A stretch of DNA of 64,000 nucleotides from Plicaturopsis crispa FD-325 SS-3 (lineage: Eukaryota; Basidiomycota; Agaricomycetes; Amylocorticiales; Amylocorticiaceae): NCBI GenBank assembly GCA_000827205.1, contig KN832555.1, positions 2,682,479-2,746,478 on the forward strand. Direction: 5' to 3'. Within the stretch, counting starts at the first letter, position 1. Every line of letters begins with the position of its first letter. Under the pieces are notes generated by a model. It was not told where the DNA came from. It did not search any database and saw nothing but the letters and a program-made list of their open reading frames with translations. Below are positions 56,836 through 64,000 of the stretch, one piece after another. A program made the position numbers and the translations under genes.

Positions 56836-58211
56836 ATGGAAAATAGAGCCTCGACGTCGTCAATGGCGACTAGCACAACATCAGCAACAAAGACAAGTGC
56901 TCTTGCCGCAGACGCCGCAGATACCGCCCGAGCCCTGCAGACCAAACTAGCAGATGCACCCCTCCGAATCGCCACCGACATAGACGCCTTTGCAAAGCAC
57001 CGATTTGATGTCGATGGAAATGACGGACTCGGTGTTAGCGTAGGCGATGGGGACGCCTTGATGGAGAAGGACCCGGCCTCCGTCCAGGCAGATGTAGCGG
57101 CGCAGATTGTAAGTGGGTTGATTGTTCGAAGGAAGGCCCGTCGCTGACACTGTCTGAACATTCATTGTGCTCGTGCTTCTGTCGTACTGCTCGAACTTGA
57201 CTCTCCCTTCCCGCAATCCACAGGCATTCCTCCGGAAACAAAAATTCCAATACCTAGAGCAAAACGCCAAAGACAAGTACATCCGTGCCATCGTCAGCGA
57301 CATCGACGACGCGCCCGTCATCACCTCCGCCATCAACGAGGCTCTCCGCGCGGACAACGAGTTCAAGAAAGAGCGCCTCCGCGCCAAAAAGGCCGCACTC
57401 GCCGACAAGCACCGCGATATCCGCACCCTCGCCCCGCTCGTCCTCCAAGGTGCCTTCCCTCCTCCTTCCTCCTCCCATAAATCCACCACTCGTGTGCTAA
57501 TAGCTCAATGCACACAGACTACACGAAAGGTAAATCCCTCACGAGCGAAGCCGCGTCGCTCGCACAAGGCATCCTCGACGCGCGCCTCGCGATCACGCGC
57601 CTCCGCCAAGCGCACCCCGCCCCGCGCCTCACCGAGCCCGCCGCGCTCGCCACCCTCGACGCGCAGGTCGCGCACATGCAGACCCTCGACGCGCAGATCG
57701 CGCGCGCCACGGCCGACGTCGCGGGCGTGAAGGAGAAGGTGCAGGATGCGGCGCGGGCGTGTGAGAGGCTTAGGGTGGAGCGCGGGGTGGTGGAGGAGGA
57801 GGTGAGGAGGGCGAAGGGGGAGAGGGAGGATGGGAGGGTTGCGGAGTTGTATGATTGGTGCGTCGTTTCCTTCCATCTGCGTCACTTAGGCTAATGGAGT
57901 GGCGCAGGTATACGTCAAGCCTTGCGCTCCACCGCTCACTGCTCTCGCTCACTTCGTCGCATTCCGCATCGGAGAACGAGCTCAGGCTGACCTACGCCCT
58001 TTCTCCTCCCCACGCCCCCGACGACCGCGAAATTACGCTCACGCTCATATTCCTACCAAACACCCGACAGCTAGCAGCGGCGAATGTAGACGGGCTGCCA
58101 CCCGGCACGGACGTCGCGGAGCTTGTGGACACGCATGTGCAGCGTAATGACGTCCCTGGGCTCGTTGCGGCTATCGTTGCGCGGGGACGGGCTGCGAGCG
58201 GGAATGCGTGA
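56836..58211 (+). CDS. Coiled-coil protein, Sos7-like kinetochore candidate
   Basis: About 390 aa in four exons. The N-terminus is Ser/Thr-rich (start at MENRAST, 56836; 56869 is an alternative). The core opens FLRKQKFQYLEQNAKDKYIR, the pattern I associate with the fungal kinetochore protein Sos7, followed by DEFs such as DDAPVITSAINEALRADNEF. A long coiled coil follows (LRAKKAALADKHRDIRTLAP, VQDAARACERLRVERGVVEE). The C-terminal part (LYDWYTSSLALHRSLLSLTS, LTLIFLPNTRQLAAANVDGL) looks like a small globular RWD-type end. In fission yeast, Sos7 bridges Mis12 and Spc7 at kinetochores. The assignment is by recall of the motif and moderate in strength. The third exon is strikingly GC-rich. Confidence 0.65.
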
Positions 58212-58468
58212 GATTTGTGTGTCGTGCGGTGATGTATTTTTATTTTGTTTGCATTATGTTTTCATGTAACACTATGTATAAGAACGGCCGGCCATGACCA
58301 TGAGTAGGCAGACGCGCTGACGGGAGATTCTATTGAGTCCGACGCGACTCGACGCGTCGTCGCGCGTCGTTTGAATACTTCAGTGACTTTTGACCTGCTC
58401 TTCGCGTCGCTCGACAAAGCTCGTCCCCCCATATCATAACTGCTTTGATATTTCGCTACCAAACTACC

Positions 58469-60209
58469 ATGAGCTGGTCACTGGATCCACGTAGGCCAGA
58501 CCCAGCGCGCGACCCCGAAGGCTGGTACACATTCTGGATGGAAGAGCTCGAATGGAGTTTTTCGCGTCCCGAGGAGCGTCTCGTCAAGGTCATACCAGTC
58601 CTATCTCATTCCCACACAAAAGCACGCCGCTCAGCCCAAATAAACATCTCCAGGACTCCGAGCCCGAGCATTTCAGTCAGGCAACCATCGCGCACCAGCG
58701 GCTGCAGCGCGCGCACATCGGCGGCGTCTGCCAGCACATAACCGAGATCTACGTCAGCAGATACTCGCAAGGCCAGCCGATCGATAAACTGTGGGCGGAA
58801 AAGAGCGTGCGCGAGCGCGAGGAGATCCTCTTGCAGGCGCTGCTGAAGGAGGTCGCGCCGCAGGGCTTGGAGGATTACTGGTCGTGAGCGCGTTATAACC
58901 ATCTCGATTCTGGAACCCGTGTATTTCTGACGGTGGTGGCTCTTTGACGATTGTAGGTACTGCCCGGACATCAATAAGGAGGCGCTGTGCGGTGGGACGG
59001 GCGAGGGGCTCGGCCAGATGATAAGACATTTCCTTGTCAGCGACCTGGCCGGGAAGCCTTCCCCGGACTTTCCTGTCCTCCCGCACCCGGACGTGTGGCG
59101 TCTTTTCGATTTCAGCGCAGATGAGAAGATTGAGGCGGCGCGTCCGACCCATGTACGGATGGCCCACGAGTCGGTCGTAGTGAGCCGGCACTGCTTCATT
59201 GTCCAGGTTCTGTTCAGCGTGCTCTGCAGTATTGTGCGTACGACCTCGCGCTACTATTTGTGAATGGTGGACTTACGGTTGTCCACTGTCAGATCGGTCT
59301 TAAGGTCAACACGCGCTACCTGAAGCACCCTAAAACACCCAAAGCGGAGCGTAAAGAAAGACGAGGTGCGTTCCCCGTTCTTCGTCAGTAGTGGTCTATC
59401 ACTCAGATGTAATCGATTTCAGAAAACGACCCAAAACCACTTCCCAAATACGTGTACAACTTGATGGACAACTCGTACAAACAGACCCGAGCACTCGCCA
59501 AAGAACAGGCCTTCGTCTATGTCGACATCTGTGAGCACTGTGGAACCAAAGGTAAATTCATCTTGTCACTGGTCAATTGCGGCGATGCTGAAATCACATA
59601 GCGCCTACGTCCGACGGTCGTATGATGTGCTGTAGTGGATGCAAAAAGGTCGGAAGACAAGTGACCTATTGCTCTCGGTTCGTTAACTCTTGCCGCAGTG
59701 TTTTATTATTCTCTGCCTGACCACCAAGCGCATGGTTCTACAGCGAGTGCCAAGTCAAAGACTACAAAGGCGGTGATCCCCCGCACAAATCCATATGCTC
59801 CAAAATCCTCGAGACGTCGTTCATCGACAGCGATCCCGCCAAGAAGCCCTCCGACCCTTTCACCCCTCTATTCACCAAAACGCCCTCCCCGGACCTCATC
59901 GTGCAAGTCTTCCTCCTTCGACGCGACGGCACCAAGTAGGACTACAACATCATCCAGCCGGACGGCCGCTCACTGCAACGCGAATTCCACGGCGCTCCGA
60001 AACAGGTGTTCTTGAAGGCGCGGAACAAGGCGATGAAGGAGCGGCATAAGCCGAGTATTGCGATTTTGCGGCATATGATGGGGCCGACGAGCGAGCCGCA
60101 GCTGGAGAGGGAGTATGAGATCTCTATGGCGGAGTGCATGGAGGCGGCGAAGGGCGATCCTGAATGGGAGAAGGCTCGGCATTATGCCGTTTTCATAACT
60201 GGACCGTGA
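58469..60209 (+). CDS. MYND-finger protein with an in-frame TAG
   Basis: About 455 codons in seven exons. The N-terminal part (DPEGWYTFWMEELEWSFSRP, TEIYVSRYSQGQPIDKLWAE) has no known domain. A MYND zinc finger lies in the middle: CEHCGTK, MCCSGCKK, YCSRECQVKDY, HKSIC, built from three exons whose splices keep every cysteine. Downstream, the frame reaches TAG at 59937-59939, directly after LRRDGTK. It then continues open for 90 codons in the same frame (DYNIIQPDGRSLQREFHG to RHYAVFITGP). No GT-AG intron can remove the TAG and keep both frames. It may be a recent nonsense change (TGG to TAG is one step), a sequencing error or readthrough. MYND fingers bind proline-rich peptides; the role here is unknown. 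Confidence 0.75.
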
Positions 60210-60482
60210 GGTGCTATCTGGAAACGTTTGTCGGTTGTTAAATTATCATGTATAAGTATTGCAGCACGCTCCTTAGCATCCATAATAACATCGAACGCGA
60301 TGCGCTTTGTTTGTTCCCTAAAGTAGCGCTCTCTGTCGACTCTCAAAAGTTGTTGTGTTAAGTATGCTTGCCAATGTAAGGTAGAAAGATAGGTATACAG
60401 ATCATGTAAGGTATGGGACACAGCAATCAAGAATCGAGTAGGTGTAGTGTGTCAAGCGTTCCGCGCATTACAAGAAGGCCAC

Positions 60483-62716
60483 CTACCAACCAAGGCTTTG
60501 GTCAGGAAGATCTTCAATGTCGACTTCCAGACAATCTCCTCGACGTTTTGCCCAAAAGAAGAAGACTTCACGCTGATTCACGATGAAAATTAGCAGTGAT
60601 TCGCTTGATATCGAGCACACATAACGACACACCTTATTGACGACGGAATTCTGAATAATGCTGACCAGTGCATTGAAGATCGCGGTATTGTCCTTTTCGA
60701 ACGGCCCAGTAGTGCCTATGATGTATTGGTTGCCCACCGCGCCAGTCTGCTTTTGCAGCATGATAGAAAGACTAAGTGGTCTGTCAACGATTTGAATGAC
60801 CCTGGTGGATGTACGAGTTAACGGCCGAACAGTATTACGGGCCACTGGCAGGGTGATAGTGGACGCACCCCATTACCATCTCGCGGGGGCCTCCAGTGTG
60901 CGATGATCCTGGGCGACGGTCATCCTCCGAGACGCCCAGCATTTTATCGGCGTGTCCTCCCCAGCGGGCACGCACTATGAAGCGTTCATCGGGCCCGTAT
61001 ATCGTCCTTGCGCATTGAGATTTTGCCGTAGCACGGCTCGCAGGTTTCAGCCGATCCACCGGATTATCCCACATCGAGAAGCGTATTCTAGTGGAAGCCC
61101 CGTAACGCAGGAGTGGCAGTAAAAATCGCACTGGACGGCCGGAGCTGTCGTATTTTGTGGTCATTGGGTCCTTCACCCCAGCGATGAAGGCGTCGTCGGA
61201 GTCTTGTATTTTCCGCTTGGAGATGCGACATTCCGTTTTATGTGTGGAAGTCCAGTCTTCTGACTGGTGTGCTGCAGAGCAGTACGTTACACCTGAAAGG
61301 AATGTACGCGAGTGCTTATCAGTGAAGGAGACGATTGCATGGCGATATGTGTCCAACTCACCGGAGCAACCACTACAATAGAAGAGTTTTACGCCGTCGT
61401 CCTGTCCTTTGTGACAGACCGCACATACCAAGTCTGGGCGTTTACCTAGCTCCAATTCATCTGCCACTGTGAGCGAGGGGCAGTAGAAGGGGCTGAAGAA
61501 CGAGATTGAAGTGTTCTTGCGGATATTCGGAGGAACGTTTGCTTGATACTTCTTGATTTCCGACTCAGCGAGACGACGGCTATTCGACTCCCTGGGGAAT
61601 TTCAATTGAAGATCTTCTTACATCCGTGACGCAGCTAGTGACTCACAGTAAACGGGAAAAGAGCGCTTGCTGTGCAGCAGTGAGGTAAGCGTTGCCGGGG
61701 TCGACTGGCGTTGCAGCACTGAAACGGATGAGAGGTTGCACGCCCTGCCAGGAATTGAGCACTACAGCTAATCACAGCAGGTAGAGATGCCCAGTAGCAC
61801 TCACCTGATTTGTGGGTAGACCTGGCATCGACGTCGCGTATCTCACCACGATCACAGGAACAGCCCGCCTATTTTTGTTGCCTTTATATCCACACTCTCG
61901 CATTTCAGGTTCTCCGATTGCATCATCCTCCACCGAGTCGATATTTTCCGGGAGCTCCAGCTCAATAATGTCAAGCGTTTGGATGGCTAGACATGCGCGG
62001 ACGGCATGAGGCATCGGGAGGTGCATGTGGGACTGGTTAACTACCGACGGGACATTTGTAGAGGCCCACCATGTTGCACCACACTGGGATCCGCGGGTGT
62101 CGAGACGGCTCAGGAAAGAAAGCCAACGCATGATGAGAGTTTCCGTCTCCCGCATATCTTCTTGCAGTCTGACGGAGGCCCCTTGAAATTTGTGACTAGC
62201 CTATATTTTAAACGTTTAATAAGAAAATGGCCACGCAAGTGAAGACGTTGCCTGTGCTTACCTCGATAGAGTACCTTCCCATGCGAAATGGCCCCCACAA
62301 GCTATAGTCACCTGCGAGGATGTCACTGGTCAGAGACAGAGAAGCCGTGTCAAAGATAATAGCGACGCACCTAGCAGTTGAACCCAAGGCTTCATATCTC
62401 GAAACTTGGAGACGAAAGGGTCTGTTTTTAGCAATTGTCGGTTTGCACTGAGTTCGTCTGTCCGATCTTTGCTCCAGTCCACCCACTTGGGTCGGGTAGA
62501 GAGAACGAGTTTACCCATTCCTAGCTCACGCTTTTCAAATAGCAGTGTAAAGATGCAGCAAGTTTCTACGCCGCGATCGAAAGCCTTTCGAAGGACAACG
62601 TTGCGCTCCGCGCGATTAAGGCTCTCTAGGCGAGCCTTGCCGCGATCCATGTAGATGCCCATCTTGGTCATGGCGAGGATGATATTCGCATTGTTGGCAT
62701 CGAGCTGAGAGGTCAT
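60483..62716 (-). CDS. MYND-finger protein
   Basis: Second MYND gene, convergent with the first, about 600 aa in about eight exons. The start at 62716 gives MTSQLDANNANIILAMTKMG; an upstream exon is possible because the frame runs back to a TTACACAG acceptor at about 62755. The N-terminal half (LMRWLSFLSRLDTRG-like block, AVRACLAIQTLDIIELELPE) has the look of large helical MYND proteins of basidiomycetes. The finger is CAVCHKGQDDG, FYCSGCSG, VTYCSAAHQSEDW and HKTEC at about two-thirds of the length. The last exons join through a 67-nt intron with a GTTAAC branch site and end DIEDLPDQSLGW. It does not resemble its MYND neighbour outside the finger. Confidence 0.75.
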
Positions 62717-63331
62717 CTCGTTGAGTTTTTTTACGACGACGTGCCCCGGCCTGTGTAAGTAGGTGCCGGAGCGAAGAGAGAGCTGCAAAGTTCATGGATA
62801 AGTAGAGCACGTGGATGATATTTAGAAGCAGCAACCGAATTAGGCAGTCGTTGTAGTTGTCAGAAAGCTGCCGTCCCTGGGAACGGTGAACGCCGTATCC
62901 TAACCACAGTGTGGTGGATAATGAGCTGATAGAGCACGCGTAGGGATGCGTATGTGTAGCAGGGGAAAGTGACGGAGAGGAGACAATCGACCCAGTTTTC
63001 TTGGGACTGACATTGAAACATTTTCCAGCGGAGGCACTCTGTATTACTATTGGATCCGCTAGCTGCAGGGGAACGATATGTGAATTGAACGAATGGAAGT
63101 CTGAACGAGAACTCGGAGAAGAAAGAAAACTATGAACATACAGAATGTGTGTACACCAGAAGGCAATAAATCGATGTCCATAAAATGAGCCGTTGGAGAG
63201 AATCATGCTTGACGAAAGGCAGGATCCGTGCAGGGTATAATAACAATGAAGAGACGCAAACAAACAAGTGAAACATCAGACGAACACAGAAAATAAACAA
63301 GGCGCGACAGATATACCTTCTCTCCCTATAA
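62717..63331. other. Upstream region of the MYND gene / 3' flank
   Basis: About 600 bp between the MYND gene start and the stop of the last gene, on the same strand. An open minus-strand frame (63263-62616) runs through it but has no domain and reads as chance. It may hide a 5' exon of the MYND gene. Confidence 0.4.
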
Positions 63332-63979
63332 TCACCGCTTGCGATTCGCTTCCTCCTCCCAAGACCCCATTTTCAAGAAGCGCGCAAGGACTTCCTCGGA
63401 TCCACGTTTGAACACGTCAACGCCTCGCGCTGGATCAAACACGCGCGCTGCTTTTCGGGGTGTTGCAGTGGAAGGGCTAAGCTGCTGGCTCCCTGGCGGA
63501 GACAACGGGCTGGCCGAGGAGGACGTTTCGTCAGAAAGTTTACGCAGATTTCTCGGGGGCATCGGCGATGAAAGTTTGAGCAACGGGGTGCCCAACTTGT
63601 CCGGTGAATGCGCAGGGGAATATGCGAATTCGCGGGGAGAGCGTGGGCCTACCATAGGCGGGGATAACGATAGAGGAGATGCCGAGGGCCCTGGGAACGC
63701 GTGGAGGGCAGGCGAGGCGGTGGCCATCTGGTCGGCGGCGGTGCCCAAAAGTACAGGCGAAAGCGTCGATGTCGCAGGCCGCCACTGTTGCGTGTGTATC
63801 GAGGAGGTGCCCCGCGGCGGAGACCGCATGGGTCCCCGTGGAGAAGCGCTGCCGGCGCGTTTGGCTGGCGGCGCCGTAATGGTCACCTGTACCGCTTGGC
63901 TACGCGTTGGTTTGGGAATGGTTTGCACACCTTGCGTTCGGTATTTCCTATCTTTCCTGCCAAAAGTTTTCGGCGACAT
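63332..63979 (-). CDS. Disordered Ser/Pro-rich protein, single exon
   Basis: 215 aa without introns, unusual in this window. MSPKTFGRKDRKYRTQGVQT opens a basic N-terminus; a Ser/Pro/Ala-rich middle has many SP sites (PSASPLSLSPPMVGPRSPRE). The C-terminus is more structured: RKAARVFDPARGVDVFKRGS then EEVLARFLKMGSWEEEANRK. The end looks like a short conserved helix. Function unknown. CDK/MAPK-type sites are many, so phosphorylation control is plausible. Confidence 0.65.
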   Translation of the reverse strand: MSPKTFGRKDRKYRTQGVQTIPKPTRSQAVQVTITAPPAKRAGSASPRGPMRSPPRGTSSIHTQQWRPATSTLSPVLLGTAADQMATASPALHAFPGPSASPLSLSPPMVGPRSPREFAYSPAHSPDKLGTPLLKLSSPMPPRNLRKLSDETSSSASPLSPPGSQQLSPSTATPRKAARVFDPARGVDVFKRGSEEVLARFLKMGSWEEEANRKR

Positions 63980-64000
63980 GGAACCGGCACGCGAGGCGCG

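Noticed and set aside
1-64000. CRISPR arrays, LTR or other virus-like elements, secondary-metabolite cluster
   Set aside because: No regularly spaced repeats, no LTR pairs, no polymerase or capsid motifs, and no backbone enzyme such as PKS, NRPS or terpene synthase were seen.

Overview
This window is nuclear DNA of a filamentous basidiomycete, most likely an Agaricomycete. Genes are dense, sit on both strands, and are cut by many introns of about 50-70 bp with GT(R)NGY donors and YAG acceptors. Gene content is fungal throughout (SLA2, REV7, DMC1, SNX4, CWC25, BDP1, SHY1, a Sos7-like protein, RNase T2, a wax-synthase-like MBOAT). I read about 25 protein-coding genes, one U6 snRNA, one nested pair of non-autonomous DNA transposons, one F-box/LRR relic and one scaffold gap with an assembly duplication. 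Exon structures were worked out by eye from reading frame and splice motifs.

Layout. 0.7-1.7 kb: short-chain dehydrogenase (+). 2.3-6.4: three-RRM RNA-binding protein (-). 8.0-8.7: RPB6 (+). 9.0-9.4: F-box/LRR relic (-). 9.7-10.8: REV7 (+). 11.1-13.0: SNX4 (-). 13.2-15.7: PTM1/GPR107-type seven-TM protein (+). 15.8-19.9: RPB2 (-). 20.3-23.6: large coiled-coil/TM protein (+). 23.8-26.3: zinc-ribbon protein (-), head-to-head over 45 bp with BDP1 (26.3-28.4, +). 28.6-30.6: HST3/4-type sirtuin (-). 30.9-31.0: U6 snRNA (-). 31.4-32.6: secreted RNase T2 (-). 32.8-33.8: nested TIR elements. 34.0-35.5: MBOAT (+). 35.8-37.8: DMC1 (-). 38.1-39.0: small disordered protein (-). 39.7-40.8: SHY1/SURF1 (-). 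41.1-44.8: SLA2 (+). 45.2-47.8: Ser/Pro-rich protein (-). 47.4-49.7: 616-N gap flanked by an identical 800-bp copy. 50.3-51.3: voltage-sensor-only membrane protein (-). 51.5-52.9: CWC25 (+). 53.1-53.8: small unknown protein (-). 54.5-56.6: DHA1 MFS transporter (+). 56.8-58.2: Sos7-like coiled-coil protein (+). 58.5-60.2 and 60.5-62.7: two convergent MYND-finger genes. 63.3-64.0: disordered protein (-).

The genes are housekeeping functions for the most part: transcription (RPB2, RPB6, BDP1), splicing (U6, CWC25), DNA repair and meiosis (REV7, DMC1, sirtuin), membrane traffic (SNX4, SLA2, PTM1-like), respiration (SHY1). There is no sign of a secondary-metabolite cluster, virus-like element or CRISPR array. 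The observations most worth a second look are an AT-AC intron forced by the reading frame in the PTM1-like gene, the nested TIR elements filling a divergent promoter, an in-frame TAG inside an otherwise intact MYND gene, a pore-less voltage-sensor protein, a GC-AG intron in the sirtuin, and the exact 800-bp duplication at the N gap.
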